Positions 22,212 to 32,576 of a DNA stretch of 64,000 nucleotides are shown in pieces (the first letter of the stretch is position 1; every line of letters starts with the position of its first letter). The position numbers and the translations under genes were made by a program. Under the pieces are notes generated by a model. It searched no databases, was not told the origin of the DNA, and saw only the letters and a list, made by a program, of their open reading frames with translations. Source of the stretch: Mycolicibacterium sp. YH-1 (GTDB lineage: Bacteria; Actinomycetota; Actinomycetes; Mycobacteriales; Mycobacteriaceae). Location: positions 1 through 64,000 of the forward strand of contig NZ_CP092915.1 of assembly GCF_022557175.1 (NCBI RefSeq). The letters are read 5' to 3'.

Positions 22212-23669
22212 GTGCCGATCGACCCCGCCGCCAACGCTCCGCTGTTGGCCGCCGCCATGCGGAGCCTGTCTCCGCACGCTCCGCTGCTCTCGGAGTTGGG
22301 CGCGCTGTTCGCGGGGGCCGGACACCAGCTGTACCTGGTCGGCGGCAGCGTGCGTGACGCCGTGCTCGAGCGGCCGGTGACCGACCTGGACTTCACCACC
22401 GACGCCCGCCCCGACGCCATCAAGCGCATCGTGAGCGGCTGGGCCGACGGTCTGTGGGAGACGGGCATCGAGTTCGGCACGATCGGCCTGACGAAGCGCA
22501 AGCTGCGCCTGGAGATCACCACGTTCCGCGCCGACAGCTATGACCAGGTGTCGCGGAACCCCACCGTCGAGTTCGGTGACCGGCTCGAGGACGACCTGGT
22601 GCGCCGCGACTTCAAGGTCAACGCCATGGCGGTCGGCATCACGGGCGACGGCATCGGCGAGTTCTTCGACCCGCAGGACGGGCTGGCCGACGCCACCGCC
22701 AGTGTGCTGGACACGCCGTCGGCGCCGGAGGTGTCGTTCGGCGACGATCCACTGCGCATGCTGCGCGCGGCGAGGTTCGTCTCCCAGCTGGGCTTCACCG
22801 TCGCCCCGCGGGTCTATGAGGCGATGCAGCGCATGGCCGGTGAACTCGGTCGCATCACCGCCGAACGCGTCGCCGCCGAACTGGACAAGCTGCTCTCCGG
22901 CAAGGACCCGGTGGCCGGTGTCGATCTGATGGTGCAGACCGGGCTCGGCGAGATCGTCCTGCCCGAGATCGGCCAGATGCAGATGGCGATCGACGAACAC
23001 CATCAGCACAAGGACGTCTATCAGCACTCGCTGACCGTGCTGCGTCAGGCCGTCGACCTGGAGGACTCCAGGGAGAGCCCGGACCTGGTGTTGCGATGGG
23101 CGGCGTTGATGCACGACATCGGCAAGCCGGCCACCCGCAGGCACGAGTCCGACGGCGGCGTCAGCTTCCACCACCACGAGGTGGTTGGGGCGAAGATGAC
23201 CCGCAAGCGGATGCGCGCGCTGAAGTACTCCAAGCAGATGGTCGACGATGTGTCCCAGCTGGTGTACCTGCACCTGCGCTTCCACGGTTACGCGGACGGC
23301 ACTGGGACCGGCAAGTGGACCGACTCGGCGGTGCGGCGCTACGTCACCGACGCCGGGCCGCTGCTGCCGCAGCTGCACAAGCTGGTCCGCGCGGACTGCA
23401 CCACCCGCAACAAGCGTCGCGCCGCCCGGCTGCAGGCCAACTACGACGATCTCGAGCAGCGGATCGCCGAGCTCGCCGCCAAGGAGGACCTGGCCAGGGT
23501 GCGCCCGGACCTCGACGGCAACGAGATCATGTCGATCCTCGGCATCCAGGGCGGACCGGTGGTCGGGCAGGCGTGGAACCACCTCAAGGAGTTGCGGATG
23601 GAGCGCGGGCCCCTCGAGCGCGACGAGGCTGTGGCCGAACTTCTGAAATGGTGGAACGCCAGAGGCTAG
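22212..23669 (+). CDS. pcnA: CCA-adding tRNA nucleotidyltransferase
   Basis: A 485-residue enzyme that adds or repairs the CCA 3' end of tRNAs. The nucleotidyltransferase site [11 protein letters not shown] and [10 protein letters not shown] lies near residues 45-75, followed by the [10 protein letters not shown] and [11 protein letters not shown] motifs. A C-terminal HD domain has [14 protein letters not shown] and [11 protein letters not shown] chose GTG 22212 because relatives start close to it; a GTG at 22176 is also in frame. The 122-bp gap to divergent mutT4 must hold both promoters. Confidence 0.93.
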   Translation: MPIDPAANAPLLAAAMRSLSPHAPLLSELGALFAGAGHQLYLVGGSVRDAVLERPVTDLDFTTDARPDAIKRIVSGWADGLWETGIEFGTIGLTKRKLRLEITTFRADSYDQVSRNPTVEFGDRLEDDLVRRDFKVNAMAVGITGDGIGEFFDPQDGLADATASVLDTPSAPEVSFGDDPLRMLRAARFVSQLGFTVAPRVYEAMQRMAGELGRITAERVAAELDKLLSGKDPVAGVDLMVQTGLGEIVLPEIGQMQMAIDEHHQHKDVYQHSLTVLRQAVDLEDSRESPDLVLRWAALMHDIGKPATRRHESDGGVSFHHHEVVGAKMTRKRMRALKYSKQMVDDVSQLVYLHLRFHGYADGTGTGKWTDSAVRRYVTDAGPLLPQLHKLVRADCTTRNKRRAARLQANYDDLEQRIAELAAKEDLARVRPDLDGNEIMSILGIQGGPVVGQAWNHLKELRMERGPLERDEAVAELLKWWNARG

Positions 23670-23718
23670 TGCTGCGTCCTAGTTAGGTGGGGCGAGCGTA
23701 GCGACGGGGGATGAGCCA

Positions 23719-24204
23719 GTGGACTACTGCGTTGGCGACGGCGACGGCGGGGCGAGCATGTCGGCGGCGGAGCCGAACCTCGACATCGACGGTGACGGCA
23801 CCGTCGACGCGTTCGGGCTCGACTTCGACGGTGACGGGCTGGCGGACGACGCGCTGGCCGATCTCGACGGTGACGGGCTGGCCGACCACGCGGTGTTCGA
23901 CCTCGAGGAGGCGGGCGGGCAGCGCTTCACCGATGACGGGTCGGGCACCTGGGCGGTGAGCGTGGAGCGCGGCGCGCAGCTGCGCTGGTTCGGCCTCGAC
24001 GGCGTCGAGTCGCTGGGCGGGCCGCTGGTGGACTTCGACGGTGACGGTGAGGTCGATGACCGGTTGCTCGACGCCGACCATGACGGACTGGCCGACCGGG
24101 TGCTGACCGGTGCGGTCGCCCATGTCGACACCGATGGTGACGGGCAGTGGGACGTCACACTGACCGACTCCGATGACGACGGGTTGGCCGACTCGGCGGG
24201 TTAG
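23719..24204 (+). CDS. Protein with repeated DxDxDG calcium-binding-type motifs
   Basis: A 161-residue, strongly acidic protein made largely of short repeats such as DIDGDGTVDAFG, DFDGDGLADDAL, DLDGDGLADHAV, DFDGDGEVDDRL, DADHDGLADR and DTDGDGQWDVTL. These resemble the calcium loops of dockerin and thrombospondin type 3 repeats. No signal peptide is visible. The GTG at 23719 follows GGGGGATGA; an ATG at 23758 would lose the first 13 residues. It begins 49 bp behind pcnA. Calcium binding is inferred from the motif only. Confidence 0.7.
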   Translation: MDYCVGDGDGGASMSAAEPNLDIDGDGTVDAFGLDFDGDGLADDALADLDGDGLADHAVFDLEEAGGQRFTDDGSGTWAVSVERGAQLRWFGLDGVESLGGPLVDFDGDGEVDDRLLDADHDGLADRVLTGAVAHVDTDGDGQWDVTLTDSDDDGLADSAG

Positions 24205-24214
24205 GTTCTTGGGC

Positions 24215-25177
24215 ATGGTGTCCGACGACGTGGCGGCCTGGCTTCTCGACTCGGACCCCGCGCTGCGTTGGCAGGTCGAACGCGATCTGTTGGCCGCTCC
24301 CGAGCAGGTGTGGCGGGCGACGCGGGCCCGGGTCGCCGAGGAGGGTTTCGGGGCGCGAATGCTCGCGCTCCAGGACGCCACCGGCCAGTGGGCTGGTGGG
24401 GCGTTCTTCCCCGCCGGATTCGACTTCGACACGGTGGAGGCTGACGGGCAGCCGTGGACGGCGACCACCTGGTCGCTGAACTCGCTGCGTGAGTGGGGCC
24501 TGGATCCTGCGGTGCTACGTGCCCGCCGCACACCGGAGCTGATCGCCGAGCACTCGCGCTGGGAGTACGAGGACCTGCCGTACTGGGATGGCGAGGTCGA
24601 CTGCTGCATCAACGCGTGGACCCTGGCCAACGGAGCATGGCTGGGTGTCGACGTGACGCGTCTGGTCGACTGGTTCGCCGACCACCAACTGGCCGACGGT
24701 GGCTGGAACTGCGAATGGGTGGAGGGTTCGACGCGCTCGTCATTTCACTCGACGCTCAACTCGCTCAAGGGGTTGCTCGCCCACGACTCATTCGCGAAGA
24801 CCGACACGACGCGGGCGGTGCGACGCGGCGGCATGGAGTACCTCCTGACGCGAGGACTGCGCCGACGACTGTCGACGGGCGAACCGGTGGGGCCGTGGAC
24901 CAACCAGTTTCGGTATCCGCACCGCTGGGCCTACAGCGTCCTCAACGCCGCGGACCACTTCCGCGCGGCATCGCTCGTGGACGGGACGCCACCGGATCCG
25001 CGCCTTGAGGATGCCATCGAAATCATCAGGGCGGCAAGGCAATCCGACGGACGCTGGCTGCAGGGCCCACGACTAACCGGGCGGGTGTGGTTTGACGTCG
25101 ACGTGACCGAGGGCGAGCCGTCGAAGTGGCTCACGCTGTTCGGGACGCGCGTGCTGTCCTGGTGGGACGAGCGCTAG
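24215..25177 (+). CDS. Squalene cyclase-like (alpha-toroid fold) protein
   Basis: A 320-residue protein whose repeats, such as [28 protein letters not shown] and [11 protein letters not shown], resemble the QW-type repeats of squalene/hopene cyclases and prenyltransferase alpha-toroids. It lacks a clear DXDD catalytic motif, so cyclase activity is doubtful. The N-terminus [25 protein letters not shown] (two blocks) is typical of small actinobacterial members of this group. I chose ATG 24215. It follows the acidic repeat protein by 10 bp and converges with the next gene, overlapping it by four bases. Confidence 0.65.
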   Translation: MVSDDVAAWLLDSDPALRWQVERDLLAAPEQVWRATRARVAEEGFGARMLALQDATGQWAGGAFFPAGFDFDTVEADGQPWTATTWSLNSLREWGLDPAVLRARRTPELIAEHSRWEYEDLPYWDGEVDCCINAWTLANGAWLGVDVTRLVDWFADHQLADGGWNCEWVEGSTRSSFHSTLNSLKGLLAHDSFAKTDTTRAVRRGGMEYLLTRGLRRRLSTGEPVGPWTNQFRYPHRWAYSVLNAADHFRAASLVDGTPPDPRLEDAIEIIRAARQSDGRWLQGPRLTGRVWFDVDVTEGEPSKWLTLFGTRVLSWWDER

Positions 25178-25950
25178 TCCCGACCGGCTCCGGGTGGACC
25201 GGCGAATGCCTGCGCGATGGTCAGCCACCGCGCCGCGTCGTCGCCGATGGCCGTCACGTCGAGATCGGCGCGCGGCCTGCGCTGCGTGACCAGCATGCAG
25301 AAGTCCTCCGCCGACCCGGTGACGCGCTGCGTGGCGTCGGCGGGACCCCACGACCACGTCGACCCGTCGGGGGCGCGCAGTTCGACCAGGAACGGGTCGG
25401 CCGGCGGAGTGAGTCCGTGCACGGTGAACGCGAAGTCGCGGGTGCGGACCCCGATGTGTGCGATCGAGCGCAACCGCGCGGTGGGCACCCGGCTCACCCC
25501 GAGCGCGTCGGCGACGTCGAGGCCGTGCGCCCAGGTCTCCATGAGCCGCGCCGTCGCCATCGAGGCCGCGCTCATGGGCGGTCCGAACCAGGGCAGCTTG
25601 CGACCGTCGGTGACGCGGGGCAGCTCTTCATGTAGCCGGGTGCGGGTGGCGCGCCACTGTGCCAGCAGCTCGGCGGCCGGCAGCGCGGCCAGTTCCTCGG
25701 CGCCCTCGTCGACGAAACCGGTGGGGTTCTTGGCGGCCTCGGTCAGCAGATCGGCGAAACCCGCCTCGTCGGTGACGGAGACAACCGCCACCCGGTCCGT
25801 CCACAGCAGGTGTGCGATCTGGTGGGCGATGGTCCAACCCGGGGCGGGGGTCGGGGTGCGCCAGCCCTCATCGGTCAGCCCGGCGACGATTGCGTCGAGA
25901 TCGTCGCTCTCGGCCCGAAGGTCGGCGACCACCGCGTCGGCTCCAGCCAT
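25174..25950 (-). CDS. TIGR03084 family DinB-like metal-binding protein
   Basis: A 258-residue protein of the mycothiol maleylpyruvate isomerase-like group (DinB fold). The N-terminal four-helix bundle carries [20 protein letters not shown] and [15 protein letters not shown] (seen as separate blocks), which supply the likely metal-binding histidines. The C-terminal domain includes [16 protein letters not shown], common to this family. It occupies the position of Rv0036c. A mycothiol-dependent enzyme role is possible but the substrate is unknown. It ends overlapping the preceding plus-strand gene. Confidence 0.8.
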   Translation of the reverse strand: MAGADAVVADLRAESDDLDAIVAGLTDEGWRTPTPAPGWTIAHQIAHLLWTDRVAVVSVTDEAGFADLLTEAAKNPTGFVDEGAEELAALPAAELLAQWRATRTRLHEELPRVTDGRKLPWFGPPMSAASMATARLMETWAHGLDVADALGVSRVPTARLRSIAHIGVRTRDFAFTVHGLTPPADPFLVELRAPDGSTWSWGPADATQRVTGSAEDFCMLVTQRRPRADLDVTAIGDDAARWLTIAQAFAGPPGAGRD

Positions 25951-25959
25951 GGTTCGACC

Positions 25960-27252
25960 CTAGACCGGTGCGCCCGACGCCCTGCCGCGCCTGCCGATCG
26001 CCGCGTGCGCGGCAAGCCCGACGAGGTAGGCGACGACCCCGGCCAGCGCCAGGCCGGGTGAGTCCCCGTCATCGGGAATGAAGTTGGCGGACGCTGCGAT
26101 CGCGCCGATGAACGCCACCCAGAACAACGAGTCCTGCACCGTGAACACGTGACCGCGCAACGCGTCGTCGACGTCGATCTGCATGGCCGTGTCGGCGCAC
26201 AACTTGACCACCTGGCCCAGGGCGCCGAGCAGGAAGCCGCACCCAATCATCAACGGCAGATACAGCCCAGAGCCGACGAGTTGGATCACCGCGGCCACGG
26301 CCAGCGCTCCGTTGACGGTCGCGTAGCGGCCCCACCGCCGAACCGCGCTCGGCGTCACCAGCGTGGCGAGGAACGAGCCGAGACCGGCCGCCCCGACGAA
26401 CAGCACGACGGTGCCGAGGCCCGCGACGTCGTGGCTGCCGCTGTGCCGGACCAGGATCAGCACCAGCAACGTGTTGATGCCGAACACCACCCGGTGCGAG
26501 GCCAGCCCGGTCAGCGTGGCCGCGACTGTCGGCACGGAGGCGACGGTGCGCAGTCCGTAGCCCCAACCCGTCGCCACCACGTAGGCGACCGAGCCGTGCA
26601 CCGCACGCAGCGTGTGGTCGGGGCCGAGCACGTGCGGCTTGAACCGGATGGAGAACACCAGCGCGAGTGCCACCGGTATCGCAGCCAGGTAGATGATCAC
26701 CGACCCCCCGGTGTCACCCGAGCCGAACAGCCACCGCGGAAGCAGCATGAAGTAGGCACCGAGGAACGCCGCGACCGCGCCGCACGCGGTGGCCACCGAG
26801 TTCATCGTGACGACCTGATCGCGGGGCACCACGTGCGGCAGCGCGGCGGACAGCCCCGAGGACACGAACCGGGTGAACCCATTGACGATCAGCGCGCCGC
26901 ACAGGATCGGCAGGTCGCCCGCGCCCACCGTCAACAGCGTGGCCACCACGAGCATGAGCATGAGTCGTGCCACGTTGGCGCCGACCAGCACCAGGCGGCG
27001 GTCCCACCGGTCCAGCAGCGCGCCTGCGAACGGGCCGAGAATCGAATAGGGCAGGAACAGCACCGCGAACGCGCCCGCGATGGCCCACGGTCCGACGGCG
27101 CGCTCGGGGTTGAACAGCAGCGCGCCGGCCAGGGCAGCCTGAAACAGGCCGTCGCCGAACTGGCTGACCGCGCGCAGTTCGAGAAGGCGCCGGAACTCGG
27201 TCATGCCGCGCAGCGACCGCAGTACGGCTAGGTGTCCTCGAGCGTCAGCCAC
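25960..27252 (-). CDS. MFS transporter
   Basis: A 430-residue membrane protein with 10 to 12 hydrophobic helices and the loop [17 protein letters not shown], a form of the major facilitator motif between helices 2 and 3. It matches the position of Rv0037c. I used GTG 27252, which has GAAGTGG just before it; ATG 27204 is a shorter option without a clear ribosome-binding site. The substrate cannot be told from sequence. It lies nine bp upstream of the TIGR03084 gene on the same strand. Confidence 0.85.
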   Translation of the reverse strand: MADARGHLAVLRSLRGMTEFRRLLELRAVSQFGDGLFQAALAGALLFNPERAVGPWAIAGAFAVLFLPYSILGPFAGALLDRWDRRLVLVGANVARLMLMLVVATLLTVGAGDLPILCGALIVNGFTRFVSSGLSAALPHVVPRDQVVTMNSVATACGAVAAFLGAYFMLLPRWLFGSGDTGGSVIIYLAAIPVALALVFSIRFKPHVLGPDHTLRAVHGSVAYVVATGWGYGLRTVASVPTVAATLTGLASHRVVFGINTLLVLILVRHSGSHDVAGLGTVVLFVGAAGLGSFLATLVTPSAVRRWGRYATVNGALAVAAVIQLVGSGLYLPLMIGCGFLLGALGQVVKLCADTAMQIDVDDALRGHVFTVQDSLFWVAFIGAIAASANFIPDDGDSPGLALAGVVAYLVGLAAHAAIGRRGRASGAPV

Positions 27253-27366
27253 TTCATTCCCGAACTTGTTCGACTCGACGGTCGTCGACCCTTCCCACAG
27301 TACAAATATCTCGACGGGCCGCGCCTGTTCGCCACCGCGGCCAGGCCCGAGTGCGATGATGGAGGG

Positions 27367-27972
27367 GTGGCGCAGTCAGACGAGCCGGAGGACTTCCTTG
27401 CCCCCGCAGCGCATCGGGTCCGCGCGGGAACGCTGCTACTCGCCAACACCGATCTGCTGGAACCCACCTTCCGCCGCAGCGTGATCTATGTCGTTGAGCA
27501 CAATGACGGCGGCACGCTGGGCGTGGTGTTGAACCGGCCCAGCGAGACGGCCGTCCACAACGTGCTGCCGCAGTGGGCCGACCTGGCGATCAAACCCAAG
27601 ACCATGTTCGTCGGCGGTCCGGTCAAGCGGGATGCCGCGCTGTGCCTGGCGACGATGCGCGCGGGTATCGACCCCTCCGAGGTGCCGGGGTTGCGGCACG
27701 TGCAGGGTCGGATCGCGATGGTCGATCTGGATGCCGAACCCGAGTCGATCGCCGCCGTCGTGGAGGGTGTGCGGATCTACGCGGGCTACTCGGGCTGGAC
27801 AATCGGCCAGCTCGAGGGCGAGATCGAGCGGGACGACTGGATCGTGTTGTCGGCGTTGCCCTCGGACGTGCTCGTCGAAGCGCGGGTGGATCTCTGGTCG
27901 CGGGTGCTGCGTCGTCAGCCGCTTCCGTTGTCGCTGTTGGCGACCCATCCGATCGACGTCAGCCGCAACTAG
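27367..27972 (+). CDS. YqgE/AlgH family protein (UPF0301)
   Basis: A 201-residue protein with the family's [41 protein letters not shown] block and [15 protein letters not shown](I). It aligns from memory almost end to end with Rv0038. I placed the start at GTG 27367 because this gives [15 protein letters not shown], like relatives; the GGAGG directly before it is closer than usual. The molecular role of the family is not established. It is divergent from the MFS gene. Confidence 0.85.
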   Translation: MAQSDEPEDFLAPAAHRVRAGTLLLANTDLLEPTFRRSVIYVVEHNDGGTLGVVLNRPSETAVHNVLPQWADLAIKPKTMFVGGPVKRDAALCLATMRAGIDPSEVPGLRHVQGRIAMVDLDAEPESIAAVVEGVRIYAGYSGWTIGQLEGEIERDDWIVLSALPSDVLVEARVDLWSRVLRRQPLPLSLLATHPIDVSRN

Positions 27973-27984
27973 GCGGTTGACGCG

Positions 27985-28404
27985 TCAGCTGCAGGACAGC
28001 GTGCAGGACGCGCACGAGCCGGCGCAGCCGTCGGCGCCCGAGGTGACGCTGGCCATGGACTCCTGACGAGCCTCCTGGGGAGTCTCCTGAGGGGAGTCCT
28101 GACAGCACCGCTGGCTCGCCTCGTGGCGGGCCACCATCTTCGCGGCCTGGTAGCACCCGGCGGCGACGGTGCCGATGGCTCCGATGACGCACACGATCAA
28201 CAGCAGCACGCCGGCACCGGCGGGCGCGGACAGCGCTGCGGCACCGCCCGCGGCCAACATCACCGAACCCGCCAACTGAGTCGGTGCGACCGAACGCAGG
28301 ACGGCTCGGACGGGATCGCCAGGCCGGGGCCGCGCCAGCAGCCACACTCCGGTGGCGGCGACGACGGCGGCGGCGCACAGGCACAGCACCGCGGCGATCA
28401 GCAT
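27985..28404 (-). CDS. Small membrane protein with Cys-rich tail
   Basis: A 139-residue protein with about three membrane segments (LIAAVLCLCAAAVVAATGVWLL, LAGSVMLAAGGAAALSA, VLLLIVCVIGAIGTVAAG, each given in part). It is in the place of Rv0039c. After a polar stretch with repeated ETPQE-like words it ends GCAGSCASCTLSCS, four cysteines in the last 13 residues. Such a tail could bind metal or be lipid- or disulfide-modified, but nothing shows which. The ATG at 28404 is clear. It converges with the YqgE gene. Confidence 0.7.
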   Translation of the reverse strand: MLIAAVLCLCAAAVVAATGVWLLARPRPGDPVRAVLRSVAPTQLAGSVMLAAGGAAALSAPAGAGVLLLIVCVIGAIGTVAAGCYQAAKMVARHEASQRCCQDSPQETPQEARQESMASVTSGADGCAGSCASCTLSCS

Positions 28405-28474
28405 GCGAACGAGGATACGAGCCCGGGCATCCGCCCGACGTCTTGGGGCGGTGCGGACCGTACTGCGGGTGCCT

Positions 28475-29392
28475 CTAGCTGGGCAGGCCGGGCAGCAGGG
28501 GCGCCGGAGCGGCCGCGGGTGCGCCGGGGGCCGGCGGCGGGGCGGGCTGCGCGGCGTCCGGTGAGGTCACCCGGAAGCCGTTGACGATCGCATCGGTCGC
28601 GTCACCCGCGGCCACCGACACCTGCGCACTGGTGGTCACCGACAGGGTCACCAGGTAGCGATCCGGACCGGACTGCGCGATGACATGCCTGCGCGATGTG
28701 TTGAGGGTGAGGTTGTTCTGGCGGTAGGTGCCCTCGATGATCGACGACGGCATGCCGCCGAAGTCCGCGAGCGACCCGTCGGTGCTGCGCCAGGCCGGCA
28801 GCTGCTGGCTCTCGATGAAGCCGTGGCTGATGGCCTCCTTCGGGTCGAAGTCGCCGACGAGCTTGTAGACCACCAGGGCCGCATTGGAGGTGTAGAGGCC
28901 GTCGCCGCCGACGCGGTCGGCGAGCACCGCGAACGCGTCGGGGACATTGGGATCGGGCACATGAGCCCAGCCCTGCGGCATCGGAAGCACGATGTTCAGC
29001 GCCTTGAACCCGTTGCTGACCTGCGGCTCGAGCGTGACGTTGTGTTCCTTGAAGAAGTCACTGAGCGTGCCGGAGGCCGCCGGGAGAATGGTCGGCGCAA
29101 CCGCGACGGGGACCGCCGGGGCGGCCGCGTTGAGGCCCGCGGCGGGCACGGCGCCGGGCGCCTGTGCCGCTGCCGCAACCGGTGCGATGTCCGGCGTGAC
29201 CGGTGCGACGGGTGCCGCGGGGGCGCCGGCCTGCACCGTGATCGTCTGCGTCACGGTGGCGGGCGCAGGCTGCGGGGGAAGCGGCAGGGTCGGCTCGGCG
29301 GACGCAGTGGTACCCGCGAATCCGACGACGCCTGCGACACCCGCGGCGACGCCTCCTGTGACAAGCCCCCAACGGCGGGCATTCGCGAACAT
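28475..29392 (-). CDS. mtc28: Proline-rich secreted antigen, Mtc28/LpqN family
   Basis: A 305-residue exported protein. A signal peptide (WGLVTGGVAAGVAGVVGFAG, cleavage after ASA) is followed by a Pro/Ala-rich linker to about residue 105, then a folded LpqN-type domain (DFFKEHNVTLEPQ, LPMPQGWAHVPDPNVPDAFAV in two blocks, GTYRQNNLTLNTSRRHVI) and a Pro/Ala-rich C-terminus. It matches Rv0040c, the 28-kDa proline-rich antigen. There is no lipobox, so it is secreted rather than a lipoprotein. Its function in the cell wall is unknown. Confidence 0.88.
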   Translation of the reverse strand: MFANARRWGLVTGGVAAGVAGVVGFAGTTASAEPTLPLPPQPAPATVTQTITVQAGAPAAPVAPVTPDIAPVAAAAQAPGAVPAAGLNAAAPAVPVAVAPTILPAASGTLSDFFKEHNVTLEPQVSNGFKALNIVLPMPQGWAHVPDPNVPDAFAVLADRVGGDGLYTSNAALVVYKLVGDFDPKEAISHGFIESQQLPAWRSTDGSLADFGGMPSSIIEGTYRQNNLTLNTSRRHVIAQSGPDRYLVTLSVTTSAQVSVAAGDATDAIVNGFRVTSPDAAQPAPPPAPGAPAAAPAPLLPGLPS

Positions 29393-29651
29393 CTGACGGC
29401 GTTCCTTCCACGTGGTGAACGGGTGACGAGACCCCGGTCATGCTGGTCAGGGGCCGACTGTAACCACGGGTCGTGGTGCGCCACCAGGCCAGGAACGGAC
29501 CTGCAACCGTCCGCTGACCGGTCTGCAATGGAACCGATACCTAGGCGTCCGCCGGCCGCGCCGTCGGTGGGAGTGCACTGGCCGACCGGTGGTGACGGCG
29601 GCCACATGGCGCGGCGGGATTGTTCATCAGGGCGTTGACTACCCTGTTCAC

Positions 29652-32516
29652 GTGACAGACCGGCCCGACCACGTCGACAACAACGACACGTCCGACACCC
29701 CCAGGCACCGCTACACCGCGGACCTGGCGGCGACGATCGAGCACACGTGGCAGCAGGCGTGGGCTGATCGGGGCACCTTCAACGTGCCCAACCCGGTCGG
29801 GTCACTGGCGCCGACGGACGGTACGCCGGTGCCCACGGACAAGATGTTCGTCCAGGACATGTTCCCGTACCCGTCGGGTGAGGGTCTGCACGTCGGACAC
29901 CCGCTCGGATACATCGCGACCGACGTCTACGCGCGCTACTTCCGGATGACCGGGCGCAACGTCTTGCACGCGCTGGGCTTCGACGCGTTCGGTCTGCCCG
30001 CCGAGCAGTACGCGGTCCAGACGGGCACACATCCGCGGACCCGCACCGAGGCCAATATCGTCAACTTCCGTCGGCAGCTGGGCCGGCTGGGCCTCGGACA
30101 CGACGCGCGCCGCAGCTTCGCCACCACCGACGTCGACTTCTACAAGTGGACGCAGTGGATCTTCCTGCAGATCTTCAACGCCTGGTTCGACACCACGGCC
30201 GACAAGGCCAGGCCGATCGCCGATCTCATCGCCGAATTCGACTCCGGGGCACGCCAACTCGACGACGGCCGGCAGTGGTCGGAGCTGTCCGAGGGTGAGC
30301 GCCGCGACGTCATCGACTCCTACCGGCTGGTCTACCGCGCCGACTCGATGGTGAACTGGTGCCCGGGACTGGGCACGGTGCTCGCCAACGAGGAGGTCAC
30401 CTCCGACGGCCGCAGCGACCGGGGCAACTTCCCGGTGTTCCGTAAGCGCCTGCGGCAGTGGATGATGCGCATCACCGCCTACAACGACCGGCTGATCGAC
30501 GATCTCGACGTGCTGGACTGGCCCGACAAGGTCAAGGCCATGCAGCGCAACTGGATCGGACGCTCGACCGGTGCGCAGGTGCGGTTCACCACCGACGTCG
30601 GCGATATCGAGGTGTTCACCACCCGACCCGACACCCTGTTCGGCGCCACCTACATGGTGCTGGCACCGGAGCATCCCCTCGTCGATGCGTTGACGGCCCC
30701 GGCGTGGCCCGCCGACACCGACACCCGGTGGACCTACGGCGCCGCGAGCCCCGCCGAGGCGATCGCGACCTACCGGACCGACATCGCCGCGAAGTCCGAT
30801 CTGGAGCGCCAGGAGAACAAGTCCAAGACCGGTGTGTTCACCGGCTCCTACGCCATCAATCCCGTGAACGGCCAACGCATTCCGGTGTTCATCGCCGACT
30901 ACGTGCTGATCGGCTACGGCACCGGCGCGATCATGGCGGTGCCCAGCGGCGACCAGCGCGACTGGGACTTCGCGACGCAGTTCGGCCTGCCGATCATCGA
31001 GGTGGTCTCGGGCGGAGACGTCTCCGTGGCGGCCTACAACGGTGACGGTGAACTGGTCAACTCCGACTACCTCAACGGGCTGAGCGTCACCTCGGCCAAG
31101 GAGGCGGTCATCGCGCGGCTGGTCGCCGACGGCCACGGGCAGGCGCGTGTCGAGTACAAGCTGCGGGACTGGCTGTTCGCCCGGCAGCGCTACTGGGGCG
31201 AGCCCTTCCCGATCGTCTACGACTCCGACGGCCGCGCCCACCCGCTGCCGGATTCGGTTCTGCCCGTGGAACTCCCGGATGTCCCGGACTACGCGCCGGT
31301 GCACTTCGACCCCGACGACGCCGACAGCGAGCCCTCCCCGCCGCTGGGCAAGGCCACCGAGTGGGTGCACGTCGAACTCGATCTCGGCGACGGGCTGCAG
31401 GACTACACCCGCGACACCAACGTCATGCCGCAGTGGGCGGGCAGCTCCTGGTACGAGCTGCGCTACGCCGACCCGCACAACTCGGAGACGTTCTGCGCCA
31501 AGGAGAACGAGGCCTACTGGATGGGGCCCCGCCCCGCCGAGCACGGTGCGAACGACCCCGGGGGTGTCGACCTCTACGTCGGTGGCGTCGAGCACGCGGT
31601 GCTGCACCTGCTGTACTCGCGGTTCTGGCACAAGGTGCTCTTCGACCTGGGCCACGTCAGCTCCCGTGAGCCCTACCGCCGGCTGGTCAACCAGGGCTAC
31701 ATCCAGGCGTTCGCCTACACCGACGCGCGCGGATCGTATGTGCCCGCCGCCGAGGTCACCGAACGCGACGGCAAGTTCTACTGGCCCGGCCCCGACGGTG
31801 AGGTCGAGGTGAACCAGGAGTTCGGCAAGATCGGCAAGAGCCTGAAGAACTCGGTCTCACCCGACGAGATCTGCGATGAGTACGGCGCCGACACCCTGCG
31901 CGTGTACGAGATGTCGATGGGCCCGCTGGAGGCGTCGCGGCCGTGGGCCACCAAGGACGTCGTCGGCGCTTACCGCTTCCTGCAGCGGGTGTGGCGCGTC
32001 GTGGTCGACGAGGAGACCGGCGCCGATCGCGTCGCCGACCACGAGCAGATCAGCGACGAGACGATGCGACTGCTGCACAAGACCATCGCCGGCGTCGCGG
32101 AAGACTATGTGGCACTGCGTAACAACACCGCGGCCGCCAAACTCATCGAGTACACCAACCACCTGACCAAGGAGGGCGTGACCGCCCGTGCGGCCGTCGA
32201 ACCGCTGGTGCTGATGGTCGCGCCGCTGGCGCCGCACCTGGCCGAGGAACTGTGGAAGCGGTTGGGCCACGACGCGTCGCTGGCGCACGGACCCTTCCCG
32301 CAGGCCGACCCGGCCTACCTGGTCGACGACACCGTCGAGTACCCGGTGCAGGTCAACGGCAAGGTGCGCAGCCGGATCACCGTGGCCGCCGCCGCCGACG
32401 CGGATGCCCTGGAGGCCGCCGCGCTGGCCGATGAGAAGGTCGTCGCGTTCCTGGACGGCGCCACGCCGAAGAAGATCATCGTGGTGGCCGGACGCCTCGT
32501 CAACATCGTCGCGTAG
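29652..32516 (+). CDS. leuS: Leucyl-tRNA synthetase
   Basis: A 954-residue class I aminoacyl-tRNA synthetase that charges tRNA-Leu. It has the HIGH-type motif [14 protein letters not shown] near residue 70, the CP1 editing domain with [11 protein letters not shown], the tryptophan-containing [15 protein letters not shown], and the KMSKS-type loop [11 protein letters not shown]. The C-terminal domain ends [11 protein letters not shown] chose GTG 29652 ([10 protein letters not shown]...). The 259 bp between mtc28 and leuS are the divergent promoter region; I see no T-box or other riboswitch there. Confidence 0.96.
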   Translation: MTDRPDHVDNNDTSDTPRHRYTADLAATIEHTWQQAWADRGTFNVPNPVGSLAPTDGTPVPTDKMFVQDMFPYPSGEGLHVGHPLGYIATDVYARYFRMTGRNVLHALGFDAFGLPAEQYAVQTGTHPRTRTEANIVNFRRQLGRLGLGHDARRSFATTDVDFYKWTQWIFLQIFNAWFDTTADKARPIADLIAEFDSGARQLDDGRQWSELSEGERRDVIDSYRLVYRADSMVNWCPGLGTVLANEEVTSDGRSDRGNFPVFRKRLRQWMMRITAYNDRLIDDLDVLDWPDKVKAMQRNWIGRSTGAQVRFTTDVGDIEVFTTRPDTLFGATYMVLAPEHPLVDALTAPAWPADTDTRWTYGAASPAEAIATYRTDIAAKSDLERQENKSKTGVFTGSYAINPVNGQRIPVFIADYVLIGYGTGAIMAVPSGDQRDWDFATQFGLPIIEVVSGGDVSVAAYNGDGELVNSDYLNGLSVTSAKEAVIARLVADGHGQARVEYKLRDWLFARQRYWGEPFPIVYDSDGRAHPLPDSVLPVELPDVPDYAPVHFDPDDADSEPSPPLGKATEWVHVELDLGDGLQDYTRDTNVMPQWAGSSWYELRYADPHNSETFCAKENEAYWMGPRPAEHGANDPGGVDLYVGGVEHAVLHLLYSRFWHKVLFDLGHVSSREPYRRLVNQGYIQAFAYTDARGSYVPAAEVTERDGKFYWPGPDGEVEVNQEFGKIGKSLKNSVSPDEICDEYGADTLRVYEMSMGPLEASRPWATKDVVGAYRFLQRVWRVVVDEETGADRVADHEQISDETMRLLHKTIAGVAEDYVALRNNTAAAKLIEYTNHLTKEGVTARAAVEPLVLMVAPLAPHLAEELWKRLGHDASLAHGPFPQADPAYLVDDTVEYPVQVNGKVRSRITVAAAADADALEAAALADEKVVAFLDGATPKKIIVVAGRLVNIVA

Positions 32517-32520
32517 CCGT

Positions 32521-32569
32521 GATTTCGGCGCGTTCCGGAGCGCTCACCGCTCCTTTCCGCGCCGAAATC
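32521..32569. terminator. Bidirectional terminator between leuS and SDR gene
   Basis: GATTTCGGCGCG (32521-32532) and its exact complement (32558-32569) form a 12-bp stem. The loop holds a second stem, GGAGCG/CGCTCC (32537-32542 and 32548-32553). It lies between the converging leuS and SDR stop codons, as expected for a shared terminator. There is no T-run, which is common in mycobacteria. Confidence 0.7.
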
Positions 32570-32576
32570 GCAGGGG

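Noticed and set aside
22203..23582. A 459-codon open frame antisense to pcnA
   Set aside because: The sense strand encodes a complete CCA-adding enzyme; the antisense product is repetitive and unrecognisable.
29393..29651. T-box leader before leuS
   Set aside because: No T-box core sequence or specifier-type stem is visible in the 259-bp spacer.
29802..31655. A 617-codon open frame on the minus strand inside leuS
   Set aside because: It is antisense to a clear leucyl-tRNA synthetase, has no recognisable motif and reflects the scarcity of stop codons in high-GC DNA.
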